Part shown: positions 28,261-41,737 of the stretch, in pieces
Position numbering within the stretch: the stretch's first letter is position 1
Layout of the letters: each line of letters starts with the position of its first letter
From: Polydactylus sextarius
Taxonomy: Eukaryota > Chordata > Actinopteri > Polynemidae
Assembly (NCBI GenBank): GCA_016801845.1
Contig: CM028912.1
Location: 4,875,001-4,939,000 of the forward strand
Direction: 5' to 3'
Length of the DNA: 64,000 nt
The notes under the pieces: model-generated
The model's input: the letters and a program-made list of their open reading frames with translations, nothing else
Told to the model about the DNA's origin: nothing
Database searches by the model: none
Position numbers and translations under genes: made by a program

Positions 28261-30390
28261 CACCAGGGTCTGTTCCACTCAGGTCTCCTGCTGCCCTCAG
28301 CTCCTACAACCTACAACCAAAAGTTTCTCACCTCGTTGAAGTGAAGGCATGAAGATTACTGCAATGGTTAATTTTTTTCTCTTTTGAAAGTTTGGAAAAC
28401 TACAAGTAAAATGTTTATACCAGTTATTGTCTCAGTGAGGAGGTTTTGGGCTGGAGGAAACTGACATGGAACAAAACCTTCGAAGTCCCTGTTCCTTCGA
28501 TTGTACAGAGCAACACTTGAGCTTACATTTACCTTCCTGGTCAGACAAGGGTATAATGTTTAAACTGCACAATTCAGCCAATCAGAACAGAAACTTCATA
28601 GTGTTTGTACTGAAACGCAACCACCCGTTTGACTATTTACATGAAGTTACTGCAGTACTGTGCTCGCCGCTGAGACCAGGACCGTATAAACCCCCTGCCC
28701 TCCATTCCACCCCGTCACTCCTTCATTGCTCCAACTGTTTGTTCTGTTTTTCTCAAACTATCCCACATCCCTCGCTCCCCTGCTCTCAGATGACAGCTGT
28801 GCTGTGTTTGATGACATACAGCTCTCAGAGCTGGGAATGGGAGGAGGGGCTCTCTCAGCGCCGCACGATTTAAGCCCAAGTGTTTCAGGTTTGTTTTACA
28901 AAAAAGGATATATATATATATATTAAAAAAAATAAAAATAAACTAAAGAAAAAAATATACATAATCAAAATATGTAAAAGTTGAAAAAAAAAAATTGAAT
29001 GTTTTGTTTTCTGATTTTTTTTTTTTTTACGTGTAATATATTAAGACAGAGATTAGCTGTAAGTATATGTAGTGCATGGCAATATTGATGACAGATACAG
29101 TTAACTGTACGTTGAGGTTTTTTCGGGAGCAGTCCTCTTAGTAGATATTTTAGCAGGATTGTACATTTGTAGTGTCTTCTTTGTGATCTTGTGATATGAA
29201 GAAGAAAAAAAGAGTATTCAGAATCTGGTCTGCTTTGTCGTCACAGACTTGCTTTAACTGAATCTTGGCTCTTGATGCTCATCTCCATGCTTCACTTGTT
29301 GTGTTAGCTGCATGGGCAAAACGCTCTATACTGTATGTAATATATGAAGTATAATAGTATCCGAAAGGAAGACGATCGTGTTATTGTTTGCGTTCTATGC
29401 ACTCTGTCATTTTGGAAGTCTTGATTATTATCACCAAATATTATTGCTGTTAAGTCCCTGATGCCAATTCACACTGTTGCTGCACATTTGTATTATTATT
29501 ATGATTTTCTTAATTAGAATGAGGATCAAGGTTAAATTTGCAGTGAGGAGATCAAAACGTATCATTCCAGATTCATCATTCCATTGTCTCTCTTGATTGT
29601 AAATATTTGGAAGACGGGAGATCTGGTTGTCGCTGACCCAGATTCATCATCTAACCATCTTGTGTTCTTCACACGTCCTTTCCTAACCCCCATCTCTCAT
29701 GCTTGTCCTCCCGTTCTGACCGCGTAAGCAATATTGTACAGTGCAGCACTCTGGAGCCTGTATGTGATAAACAGATGGGACTCGTCAAGCCTACGAAGAT
29801 CAGAGCAAATCTCTTGATGGTCCTTTTTCATTTCTTCACCGGATCACACGTACACACTCTATTTTTCTACATTTCCTGTGTATACATGTACAGTGCATCT
29901 GTTTGTCCTGTGGTGGAAATTTGTTTATCTGCACATCTGTCGTTAAGTCTCCAAGTACCACTGACGATGGGGAGGATGAACACATCTCACGTCACCATAG
30001 AAGCACATTTCCCTTGTCCTGAAACTTAAGTTATTCACTCCATCACCTCCAGTAAAACATGAATGTGACATGCATATTGTGCATTTAAACCACAGAAATA
30101 CAACACATATCACCTCTATATGTTATATCCACACATGTACAGAAACACTAACTGAAGCTCTTAATCTGATGAATGTTTGAAATTTGTATCGATGCCCTCG
30201 CCGGGCGTCTTTGAAGGATAATGACACAAAAAAACACTTAAAAAAAAAAAGATGCTTTTTTTGTTTCTCTCATTGACTCAGTGACCTTCCTCTGTGTGTA
30301 GTTAAATGAACCATTTGCTTAGAGTAAGAAAAAGCTTTCTACACTCACTATCCCATGAATGAAATAAAATTTTGATTGTACATATAACTT
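28182..30390 (+). other. appa: app 3' UTR with polyadenylation signal
   Basis: About 2.2 kb after the app stop. It contains a CA tract (28220-28257), an A/T-rich low-complexity block (28905-29035) and ends at AATAAA, 30363-30368, followed by a T-rich stretch suited to cleavage near 30385. No coding frame in it is supported. Confidence 0.65.
28220..28257. repeat. (CA)n tract in the app 3' UTR
   Basis: About 19 CA units beginning 39 nt after the app stop codon. Confidence 0.95.
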
Positions 30391-30477
30391 TTTTTCTGCC
30401 TGGTTGTCATGATTTAAATAGTTTTGTCAGGTGAAATAATTCTCCCCAGACGGTTTTGTAAGAAAAATGCTTGCCAC

Positions 30478-30984
30478 TTTATTCCCCCTAGTGGACAAAA
30501 ATGGGTCCAACCATTTAGGGAACAAACACTAAATAAAATACAAAACAGATCCTCTATAAATGGAAAATATGAAAATACACTTGCCCTTGTGGCTATCAAA
30601 AACATGAAATACCGGTATATACAGTGGAAACGCTCCTGAACTACAGACAAGGAAACACATTACACAAAGCTCATTAAGTGGGGACTTCAGTCACACATTC
30701 AGTCACATGCACACACACACACACACTCTCCACTTTATCTCACACATACTTCTCTTGATTAGAGTTGAAGAAAAGCTACAAAAAAAAAAGTCTGCCTCAG
30801 TCTAGCTGGACTAAAACTGTAAGGACATTAACAAAGTTGTTGTTAATCCACACTGATCTTTGCATTTCTGTGCTTAGCAAACACAGTTGTGTCAAAAACA
30901 AACAAAAAACAAAAACAAAAAAAGGATTGATTTGATTTCCAGTCAGCGGTGGAGAGCTAACTTTGCGCTGTAACACTGCCTCCC
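30478..30984 (-). other. gabpa: gabpa 3' UTR with polyadenylation signal
   Basis: From the gabpa stop at 30985 to AATAAA (minus strand, 30478-30483), about 0.5 kb. The signal lies about 110 bp from the app signal on the other strand, so the two genes converge with almost no spacer. Contains an A-rich run and a short CA tract (about 30710-30726). Confidence 0.55.
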
Positions 30985-33365
30985 TCAACTGTCTTTGTCT
31001 AGTGCTGTGGTGGCCAAGGTCACTGTAGTGATGGGCTGACCGATGCCGTGCATCTGCATGCGCGCCAGTTTCTTCTGTTCGCACTCGGTCACCAGGCTGT
31101 TGAGCTCAGCAGCACTGTAGCCAATCAGAGTCCTCAGGTCACACACAAACTTGTAGACGAAACGCTTCCCCTGCACTTTACTGATCATGTCCCCGTCGTA
31201 GTAATACCTAAAAAAAAAAAATCACAACATAAAAGTGAGAATCTCGTTCTCTGAGCAAACTTTAAGCAAATGATTAAACATAAACTGAAGGAACAAACCT
31301 GAGGGCTCTGCTGAGTTTCTCATAATTCATAGTCGGCTTGTTTTTCCGTTGGCCCCATTTCTGAGCCACAAGTTCTGGTTGATTAAGTTTAAATTCTCCT
31401 TCTTCACCCACCCAGGAGATGCAGTCTCTTGCATCCTTGTCTGTCAACAGCTCCAGCAAAAACTGCCACAGCTGAATCTGACCGTTGTTACCTGACATCA
31501 AAGTAACGCAGTCAAAACCTCTTTATTACTCACATAATTCAGTAAAAACAGTGCCAGGTGTTTATACGAGCAGCATGTATTCACCTGTGCGATTGCCAGG
31601 TGAGCTGCGCTCCTCTCCTCCTGAGATACGGGGCGTTCTGGGACCTCGGCTCTGCTTCAGTACCTTGATGGCGGTGGGTGTGTTAACCTGAGCTGGAATT
31701 ATCTGCACGGCTGCATGGATGGACAGAAAAGTTGAGAGGTGGATTGTTAATCATTTCTCAGAAAGTTTTCTCAAATATTCTTTGTATTGTTTCCCATCAG
31801 GCAAGATGTCATAATAAATAAATGAATCATATAAAAGTGTAGAGTTTGGATCATTTTGAGGCTGAATAGTGATGGTAACTTTTCACTAGAACACTTACGT
31901 TGGTCAATAGTGACTGTGGCGTCACCTCCAGACTGGTCCTGACTGGCCAACACATCTGAAATATACACGATGGATGAGTTAACACTTTAAAGCATGAACA
32001 CATCGAATGACAGCCAGAAAAATCTGAGATAAACCTTCTAATAAGTTAATAAAATAATACATTTGTATTTACTTTTTGTATTATCAATTATGTTTCTATT
32101 TAACTTTTTATTGGATTAATGTTGATAATATAGTCGTCTAAGAAACTCATGACTATAAAAGGTAAAACTATATATTAAACTCATTTTTTTCCTTTTACAA
32201 CTCAGATCTTCAGTTTACCTCTGTTGACTTATAAAAATACACACACTCCTAAAGTTGACTTACACTTGCGCAGCAGTTCCAGGTGACTCCAGAGTATTTC
32301 TCCATTGGGCACTTTCTGGAGGAATTCCTCCTGGTTGAAAGCGCAGAGCTCTCGACCTGGGATGTGAATGCTTCCTATCTCCATCTCGTCAATATTAAAC
32401 TCCTTCATCACCCACACGGCCCAGTGGATCACCTGGTCGGCCGACCAGAGCACAGGGTCTGGAGGGAGCGAGAAAAAGTTAATTCACTCACTACCAACGA
32501 CAATTCAGAAGTGTTTTTTTTTCCACCACAGTGAGGTAATCTGTTAAGTGTTCCTCACCGTACGGGATGCCCAGGCGGACTTGCTCTTTGCGGTAGCCTT
32601 CGAGTGCTGCAGCCCAGCGCGTAACCTGTTCTGACGTCTCATCGGAGAGACCAGACCTCTCCACAGCGATGAGCTGACCCTCCTCCACCAGTGCTCCCTC
32701 CTCTCCTGCTGCGTCTGGATCAATCACCACCTCTACCGTTTCTACCGGCTTCACGATTTCCAAAATGTTCAGCCTCTCTTCACCTGCGCAGTGGAGAAAA
32801 AAAAAGAAATGATTAAGGTTTGGACACAAACAGCAAAACACATTAGTGTGTATCTGCTTATCTCTGAAGTGATCCGCTACCTGGTTTGGTTATAATCTGC
32901 AGGCTGAGCTGCACCGTGCCGTCTGTTTTTACTCCCTGATCGAAGAGGCTGTGGTCAGGGTGAAGCTACAAAAAAAAAAAAAAAACAAACAAGAGAAATG
33001 AGACACCAACATACTTTGCAGTTAAAATGATCTTGAGTGGCTCCGATATGAACATTGTTACCTGAATGTCTTGTAAGCAGATCTCATATGCATCCAGCGA
33101 GATCTGGATACGAGGCTCCAAAAGCTTCTTCAAATTACCAATGGGCTCGTTGATATCGATGTCTTGCTGAATGAGATCAGATGCGGTGATTGTCTGCTCC
33201 TCAACACTGCAGGAAGGATAAACACAGAGGAAATAAGACCTGAAAGTGTAAATGTTCTGTATACACTTCATATCAACGTCGTCCTTACCCTTCCTCCAGA
33301 CACGCCTGTTTCTCTCTTTCATCAATCTCGATCTCGATCATCTCTTCTGGTTCACTTTTAGACAT
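30985..33365 (-). CDS. gabpa: GA-binding protein alpha chain (ETS transcription factor)
   Basis: DNA-binding subunit of GABP/NRF-2; pairs with GABPB and activates housekeeping and mitochondrial genes from CCGGAAGT sites. Nine coding exons with consistent phases: 33365-33289, 33206-33062, 32965-32881, 32783-32559, 32458-32264, 31955-31899, 31710-31585, 31491-31299 and 31207-30985, giving 441 aa (human 454). Order: N-terminal MSKSEPEEMIEIEID and the OST region (INEPIGNLKKLLEPRI); the linker (DETSEQVTRWAAALEGYRKE); the Pointed/SAM domain (QVIHWAVWVMKEF, GRELCAFNQEEF, ILWSHLELLRK); a Pro/Arg-rich segment (RSSPGNRTG); and the ETS domain (IQLWQFLLELL, WGQRKNKPTMNYEKLSRALR, YYYDGDM), split over the last two exons as in human. 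The start exon has an acceptor at 33391-33396 and a 25-nt leader, so the promoter lies upstream of a long first intron. Confidence 0.97.
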
Positions 33366-36300
33366 TCTGCTTCACACAGACAGAGCCAAGCTGTAACAAA
33401 GCAAACATGTCCTTGTTAAACACTTGATATAAATCAGCCACATCAGTATTTGGCAGTGTTCTTGATAAATTACTTAAAATATTAATTAAAAATAAACTAT
33501 AATGTGCTAACTGAAGTCTCAACTGACTGTACAGCTCCACATTTTTTTATACATTTATTCTTTACCATTATTATGTGTTAGATTAGTTATAGGACACTTT
33601 CCTCTAAACTATCTTGCATTTTATTTGTTATTTTCAAGTTCTCAAGTAAACATCTATGAAGAAGTATTAGGGCCAATCTACCCAAAATAAAATCAAAATT
33701 AATGAGAGGAAGAACATTTTCATATTCTGCACGTTCAGAAATAAAACAAATAGCTGAATAATCAATCAGTCGTTGAACCGTTTTTTGTAGCTGGTGCTTT
33801 TTCAAGGCTTAGTCTCCGGTTGCAGTTTCACATGTGGGGATTTATTTCTTTGATATATGATTATTTTTATCTACAGATAAAAATCAAAAGCTTGTATGTC
33901 AACTCAAGTCTTCTTCTGTGTCCTGGTGGCTCTAGTGGAGGTGTGGGGGAGTTTCTGATTCCTGTGTAGTTTTTTCTTTTCTTCATTTGATTGATTTTGT
34001 CTGTTTATATTTTTATTACATCTATCCTTGTGTGAAATGTCTGCAGTCATCTGACAATTGTGATGATAGTAATAATAATACTGTTACTATCATGTTTAAT
34101 TGTTCATTTCATGTCTTGTTCAAGTTAATAGGTTAATAATTACCATAATTACTGATTTTATTAACACAATAAAAAGAGAAAAACTAACAATACTTGTAGT
34201 ATTGTATTGTGACCACACATACAATATTTTAAATAATATATAGATTTAGATTTTTATATTATGCTTGCTGAGAATAAAATTACAGTAAAATTAATGAGGA
34301 GGAAGATTATTTTTCTTCTTTAATCTTAACAAGCAAAATAAGAAAAAAAAAACAACTGTACTAAAAACCAAGAGTAGCTGTTAAAAATTAAATCTAATCT
34401 TTAATCATGTCCGGCAGTATAATTATCTATCAGTACTGTCTGTTGCTGCCTAAAAGCAGAAGTTCACATGGTTTTCATATCCTTTATTCGGTTTTGCTGC
34501 AGTTTGTTTGTGTCATGCTGCTGTGACACAATAACACTGGAGAGATCAATAAAGTATCTATCATTAAATTATACATCTTTTAAACCTCCCTGTAAAAGAA
34601 ACAACCAGAACATCAAAACTAGAATAGATGCACTACAGATTAAGAGCATATATTTGATTATTAACAGTATAGCAACATTGACATTTACTGTATTTCAATT
34701 TGAAGGCCAAGATGGAAAAAAACACAACAAAACAGCTGGAGTAGTGGGTGTTTATACTAATAAATATAAAGAATACACTGTGTTTCAAGTGTTTGTATTA
34801 AAGTTTATGATAAAAGGCTCGTGTTGTTTGTATTAATCAGACATGTTTAATGTTAGTATCAGTATAAAGGCCTCTGAGCCTCGACTCTTCATTGGTCGTG
34901 TGTGAAACTCATTGACTGCTCCGACTTGCTAACATTAGCCAACTCGAGGGCGAGGCTTTAGCGTCTAAAGGCCAACCAGTAGGCCATTAGTAATGAAAAA
35001 TATAAACCAAACACAACTAACTGGCGATCAAACATACTGGAAAAAGACATAAAAACTGTGTTTAATAGAGCAGACTACATGTGTAGCTGCTCTGGAGCTG
35101 GTCCACCGTGAACCGAAGTTAGCTACGATTGTTGTTGTAAGCGAATGTTAGCAACAAGGGGCGAGGCAGCCGGTTACACAACCGAGGGGTCCCGTCGTGC
35201 TAAACAACGATTAAAACATCCATCAAAAACCGTGCTGCTTCTAATAAACCTATATAAATCTTTATGAAAGCACACTTTTAACTCCGCACCTAGAAAACTT
35301 TTAAAACGGAAATAGAATAAACGGAAACAAAACAGCATAGGGCAAATGGAAAGGAGCCGGAAATCCTGGCTAAGGTTTACAGCGCCGTAAGACTTCCGAG
35401 AGCAGCCGCGATTAATACGAGACACGTTTATAGAGGAAAAATTAACACCGCAGACTGGTTGTTATATTGATAATACACCGGAACAAAGCTCGGTTAGGTT
35501 TACCAACGCGACTAATCGTGGGAATACGGATCGAAAAGCTTGAGTTTACGGTGTCTGGATGTGTACGTGCCGAGTGTGTTTGTAGCTGGACGGTGATCGA
35601 CGGCGCGGCTCGTTTACTGTTAGCATCACGGCTAACACCGAAGTGGTATAACTTCACTTTTTAACGCTATTTCTCTTCTGTAAATATCAAGTAAGCTGTA
35701 TAAGTAGCCGTATAGGTTAGCTCTGTTAACCTAGCCTTGTTTCTGTCGTTAATGTGAGCGGCCTCTTGTCAACGAAGCTAACTAGAAACCAACAACAGCT
35801 AGTTAGCTAATGCTAGCTACAAAACAGCGGGAAGAGTCCCAGCGCGACAAACACGACTCTTAACACGACTCGCTTTTTTTTTTTTTTTTTAAACCCACTT
35901 TCTATTATAACAAAACAGTTTTATTCCTACAAAAAAAAACTAAACATACCTCTTTAAAAAAAATCAGGGCCTCCAGTGATGTTGGAGTATGTTCAACTGT
36001 GGTAGACAAGCAGCCAAAATTCAACACACAGTGGAGTTGTATCGTGCAAGTTATTTGATGAAGTACACACACTCAGACTGAGGAGGGCGGAGACTAACTG
36101 ACAAGACTAAACTTAAAACTAAGACTAAGATCGAAAAACACCAACGATTTATGTAACATTTCTCCTTTATCCTCATTTATTATTATTATCACTATTATTA
36201 TTATGTGTACAAACAAACACGTGGATATTAAGTGAACCATCATGGTTTCACACCAGCATTTAATGTTTATTTATCTCATCTTTAAATAAACCCAGTTTTA

Positions 36301-37585
36301 TTCCACCAAAACATCACTTTCAGTTTTTAATATTATTAATTTCTTACACTATTTTTTTTATTATTATTATTTAATCTTTTGAGTAGCTCTTAATAGGTAA
36401 AAGCTGTTAAAATTAATATGCAGACATACTTGTTTATAACTGGTCAACAGCTTTAAATAAACAACACAAAAGGACAAGATTAGTGGACTAGAGGAGGCAG
36501 CAAATAATCAACATTTTTCATATATTTCAGTTACAAGTACATACTGTTTACTACACTTACACAAATTAACGTGTTACCACATTTTTAGTTCAAATACACA
36601 GGTAATAGTTATAAAATGTTATTTTTCTTCATGCAACTCAAAATCAGTTGTGCCTTGCAGGTTGTGAATAAGTTTAGATTTGTTTTTATTTAATTTTGTG
36701 TGCTTTTTCTATATTCCTTTGCAACAAAACCTAATTGAAAAGCTGATTTTGATGTATTTATTTGTTTTAAATGTTTGCTATTTCAGTCATTTCCCCACAA
36801 GCAGCAAAGTTGTTAAGTTTCCTGTTTGTTTCTTAAGGTTTTTGTGTTTGTTAGATTATGTTATGACAATATGAATGTAGATGGTTATGTCTAGTCATGT
36901 TTATTGACACGTCTTGTTTGTAACAATAAAATAAACCAATTAAAGTAGTTTTTCCTTCAGTATAAAGTCTCTCAATCACTGAAGTTACCGAGTCATTTGT
37001 GGTTTACACCTACAGTCAAATATTATCTGATGGACAATACAGTATGTGTTTCTATTTTGTTGTGATATTTATCTTATTTATGATTTCTGAATGACTTTTC
37101 TAAACATTTACTTGACAAATTCATCAAATTTACTTATTAAAGTCATCTTGATTAATGTCAAAATAGTTATATTTTCACTTTTGGTTTAAAAAAAAATATG
37201 GATCTTATTGAAATGATTTAAAATGTTAGAATATAGGATTTGGATTTAATTCAGGTATGTGTGAAAATTGTGTTTTAAAAGGAAAATGCTGCTGCACATT
37301 CACTTTCACAGAACTACCAAGGATAAAGTTAGTTTTTATTTGCATTTATAGTCATTGTTGATGTTTTCACAATATAACAATAGAATATTAACATAATAAG
37401 GGAAACAATAATAGTCTAAAAGTACATTGTTTCGCTGCCACTCTTCTAAAACAGCTTCTTACAGTCGATTAATAAAAACACAGACAGTAACTTGTTTGTT
37501 ATGTGGTTATTTTAAAGGGCGTTTATTCTTTATACACCTACATGTGCTCAATGAAAGCGGCTCTTGTTTCGAAAATCACGCCACA
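33366..37585. other. gabpa 5' leader, first intron and promoter region; intergenic DNA
   Basis: 33366-33390 is gabpa leader. 33397 to about 35950 is probably intron: a minus-strand donor GAG|GTATGT lies near 35950, placing a noncoding exon at about 35952-36060. The CpG-richer part (about 35100-36100) holds several ETS-like cores on either strand (CCGGAAAT near 35356, ACTTCCGAG near 35393, ACCGGAAC near 35478), suggesting possible autoregulation. 36100-37585 is AT-rich with no feature that I can support. No ORF in the whole stretch looks like a gene. Confidence 0.4.
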
Positions 37586-37620
37586 CGGAAGTGGCTCGAT
37601 ATTTGCCGAATACTTCCGGG
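37586..37620. promoter_or_regulatory. Pair of opposed GABP/ETS sites
   Basis: CGGAAGTGG at 37586 and ACTTCCGGG at 37612-37620 face each other about 26 bp apart in otherwise AT-rich DNA, about 560 bp upstream of the u2af1 start. GABP binds as an alpha2beta2 tetramer to two GGAA sites, so the arrangement fits. No gene start was found beside it; it could serve u2af1 or an unannotated noncoding transcript. Confidence 0.4.
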
Positions 37621-38129
37621 TTGTCTTCAAAATAAAGGCGTAGTAGTATTTTTTAAAAAATAGTGACTGAGGCATTTTGACTGAATCTATTGAGGTTAAG
37701 ATGATTTTGACTGCAGTAATTGTCAATTATTTCTACCTTTTTTTAGTTTATACAGTGTGCATGTCTCAAAACAACCAAACAAACATCAACAGACTTTATT
37801 AGACTGTAGTTTTGATTACTGTTTAAGTGATAATAAGAGGATATGGTAGAGAAAAGGGAACATGCACACTGCAAACCCATTATCAAAACAGTAGACATTT
37901 CAGAATACTAGATAATGCATTAATTGGCTACACAATTACGGAATATATTTTACTATTATATTCATTTATGTATAAGAACTTCACAAATATAACATTCAGT
38001 CCGTGTTTAAATATTGGAGAACACAATATATCACAAAAAAATAAATTAAATGTTACTTTATTTTGTTCACTTTTTTGTCAAATCTGACAGTCACAACGCA
38101 GTGGTTGAGTTTTTTGCTTTTATTCTGAA

Positions 38130-38182
38130 AGGGTCGGGGCGGAAGTGTGGTCGGTGTCGCTGTCGGGTGAACACGGGCCAAG
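38130..38182 (+). promoter_or_regulatory. u2af1: u2af1 proximal promoter and short leader
   Basis: GC-rich patch directly before the start codon. It contains GGGGCGGAAG (an SP1-like core merging into the ETS core GCGGAAGTG, 38139-38147). No TATA box. The transcription start must lie within a few tens of bases of the ATG. Confidence 0.45.
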
Positions 38183-41100
38183 ATGGCAGAGTACTTGGCG
38201 TCCATTTTTGGGACTGAAAAAGATAAGTAAGTAGTTAAACGTTGTTTCAATTGATTATACGTACTTTTAGAAAAAAATATTTTCATTCAAAGCCGGTATT
38301 GACCGGTAACGGTGTATGTGTGGTGTTTACAGTAGATACGCAGCAACGGTACAGTGGTTTAGCTAACAGTGCTAGCATGCTAACGTCAGTAAAATACCGC
38401 GCCGCCACTGTTCGCTCCTACAACATCTGGTTGCTGAACACTGCTTACAGCTTTTTCCCTTTTTTGAATGAAAGTAGAATAACTTTACTATCTAACGGTA
38501 AGAAAAGTGATGCAGCTACTATCATCTGTCCCTGAACAAGGTTTGGCTAATGCTAGTTACTCTGTGAGAACCATTCATGTCTTTGTTTCAATGGTAAACA
38601 CACGGGGAGACCCCATCAGAGCGACCTCCTGTTAGTGCGTTATCAATTTAACCTGATCAATAATCTCAATCCCTGCTTTTAATCGTAATCATTATGGAAA
38701 TTAAATCAAAGTAATGAATGAAACCACGTGTATGTCCACTGGGGGAAGCACAGTGCATCGACGTTTTTGTCTCATTGGTCTGTAAAGTTAATTTTTTGTT
38801 TCTGTTCATCCTAAAATAATTGGATATTTTATTAGCTCTTTAAAAATCTCAAAACTTTAATCAAATTATTTATCTAAATGTTGACTGGTTTTCATATGCG
38901 TCACAAAAAAAACGATCAAAAATGACCTTTTAATGATCTTTTATTTGATTACTTTCCTCATTAAATGTTTGTGAAGTTGTTGATTACCTTGGGTAATAGT
39001 TCAGCTTGTACTACAAATTATTAATCAGTAACTTTATCCACCTTGTTGTGTAATTATAGGTTGTTTATTTACCTGGTTAACATCAAATATGATGTAATGG
39101 TTTCATTCATTTCACTCTGGGTTACTCCCATAACCTATTTCAGTCGAGTGGAAAATTGACTTTGCACAGTTTGTTTCACTTCTGAGTTTTGTTGACGGAA
39201 ATTTTGTTCACAACATGAACAGATAAGTGTCCCCGTGTGAAGAGGAAAACTGGCATAGATGTAGATTTTCAAGTCCCATGAAAACTGTTCGTGTTAACGT
39301 CATCTGATCCTCCTCATTGTTGTTTTATTTTCCTTTTCTTCACCTCAGGGTCAACTGCTCGTTTTATTTTAAAATCGGTGCCTGTCGACATGGAGATCGC
39401 TGCTCCAGATTACACAATAAGCCAACATTCAGCCAGGTGAGAGACTTTTGTTTTTGTCCAAATGTTTCATTTCTAGATAACAGTAATAACTTGTTATCAA
39501 TATTTAAACCTGTATAACTTCATTGTTCTTGGTTTAATAAGCTTAAAGTGGCTCATTTGCCACATAATGTTTAGTGTTATGAAATAAATGGCTTTGACTA
39601 GTTTTCACTGTTTGAGAAAGTATTTAAAATCCTTGTTTGATGGAGGGGTTTGTTTTAAAGATGTATTAGTGTACGTTGAAGCTGCACACACACTGTTGGC
39701 AGATGTAACTCACTTATGTAGCAGGTGAAATGTTTGTGTCTGTATTTATTATGAAAATAACAACATGGTATCAGTGGTTTGTTTTAAATAGTTTTGTCTT
39801 TAAACAGGAGCAACACTAATAAACAATGAGGCTCAAGAAATGTTACAGAAAACCTTTAATTCAGTCAGAACAGGATGATAAAGGATAATATCATGATAGT
39901 GTAAATATTATTGTTCTGTGCTTATATATCCTCAATTAATCATTGAAATGTAACATTTTCCTTCTTCTGTCTTGTCTTCACATTTTGTTTAGGACCAAGT
40001 ATATGAATATAAATATGGAGGTTTGATGCGCAGCTCTAATCAAACGTGATCATCCACTAATGTAAATGTTTGTGTTTCAGACAATTGCCCTCCTGAACAT
40101 TTACAGGAATCCTCAGAACAGTGCTCAGTCTGCAGACGGTCTCACCTGTAAGTGTTTCAACCCACGATAAGCCACATTTTCTAAGTCTGACATCAGTCCT
40201 GTTGTAAGTCGACGACAGATTGAGTTTAATAAGACATAATAGTGTCAAACTGTGCGAGCTGTTTCTAATCATTCTGGTTGATATTTATTTTATTTACCAG
40301 TGATTTGATCTTTAAACATAAAACAAATATGGTTTGTTTGACAGTTACGTCACTGAGCTTCATCAGCATCACTGCAACAGCAAGTCTTGACTTGAATTTG
40401 TGTTTGTTTGTATTTGTTGTATCACATCATGTCATGTCTTGTTTATCGGTCTCTCTTGTAATCACCAGGTGCCATCAGTGACATAGAGATGCAGGAGCAC
40501 TATGACGAGTTTTTTGAGGTAACTCATGCCATTCTGAAGATTGTCTTCTACAATCCATGAGCACAGCACTTTGACACTGGTACATTTTCTTAAACTTCTT
40601 ATGATCTTATGAGAAGAAACATTCTTCATAATTAGTTAAAGAGATAAACAGCACATAGCTGTTGATGACACATTCATTTAACCACTTACCTTTTACCTTA
40701 TACCTTATTTTTAATACATACAGAGACATAGTACACAGAGCTGTGTGTGTCTTTATTTCTTGACACTGATTAGTTTCTGGGCAAACAGCCGAGACTCCAG
40801 GCAGCTTTATAACAGTCTTTGTGCTAAGCTAGACACACAGCAGCTGAAAGTTTCAGTTGTCTAATCCATCTTTCAGTCAAAAAAGCAAATGGGTAAATTA
40901 TTTACCAAAGTGTCAAAAGGGTCTTTTAAAGGATCATAACTGTACTTAATTTTTCTGTCCTCTCCTGTCAGGAGGTCTTCACAGAGATGGAAGAAAAATA
41001 CGGAGAAGTGGAGGAAATGAACGTGTGTGACAACCTTGGGGACCACTTAGTAGGAAACGTGTACGTGAAGGTGAGTATCAGGCCTTTAAGTCTGTAAGGT

Positions 41101-41737
41101 CACGATTTTTAGCTTAAATCCAGAGCCAGTGATGTGACTCTGTCTCTTGATGGTTTCTTGTAGTTCCGTTACGAAGAGGACGCAGAGAAGGCTGTGATAG
41201 ACCTGAATAACCGGTGGTTTAACGGGCAGCCCATCCACGCTGAGCTGTCTCCCGTCACAGACTTCAGAGAAGCCTGTTGTCGCCAGTATGAAATGGGGTG
41301 AGTGCTCTAAGATGGGATAGATCGTATATGCCACATATTACTTTATTTAAATGCATGAATGAAGCTGAAGCTTTTGTTTAAAGTCTTACTCTCCTCACAG
41401 GGAGTGCACTCGTGGTGGATTCTGTAACTTCATGCATCTGAAGCCCATCTCACGTGAACTGAGGAGAGAGCTCTACGGTCGCCGAAGGAAGGGGTACAAA
41501 CACGTTTATGATCTTTACGTGTCCGGCCACCATGTCCAGATTTTGTTTTTGTGTTTTTAATAGTTGTCATAATCACTCCCTCCGCTCCTCCACAGCCGTC
41601 ACAGGTCTCGGTCTCGATCGAGAGAGCGGGAGCGAGAGCGAGAGAGACGATCTCGCTCCAGAGACAGAGGTCGAGGAGGCGGCCGTGACCACGAGAGGCG
41701 TCGCTCCAGAGACAGAGAGCGTTCAGGACGATTCTGA
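38183..41737 (+). CDS. u2af1: U2AF1, small subunit of the U2 snRNP auxiliary factor
   Basis: Recognises the AG of 3' splice sites with U2AF2 during spliceosome assembly in the nucleus. Eight exons: 38183-38226, 39349-39436, 40081-40147, 40469-40518, 40972-41070, 41164-41297, 41401-41493 and 41596-41737; 238 aa (human 240). Order: MAEYLASIFGTEKDK; first CCCH zinc finger (GACRHGDRCSRLHNK, with the Ser corresponding to human Ser34); UHM/RRM-like domain (EEVFTEMEEKYGEVEEMNV, GNVYVKFRYEEDAEKA); second CCCH finger (ECTRGGFCNFMH, preceded by CCRQYEMG with Gln157 kept); and a C-terminal RS domain ending ERSGRF. The 67-nt third exon encodes TIALLNIYRN, the human b-isoform type. An ATTAAA at 41915-41920 is a likely polyadenylation signal. 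cbs follows on the same strand; the human genes are also neighbours. Confidence 0.97.

Noticed and set aside
28466..28926. Open frames of 135 and 66 codons after app
   Set aside because: They lie in the app 3' UTR, have no domain, no splice support, and overlap each other in different frames.
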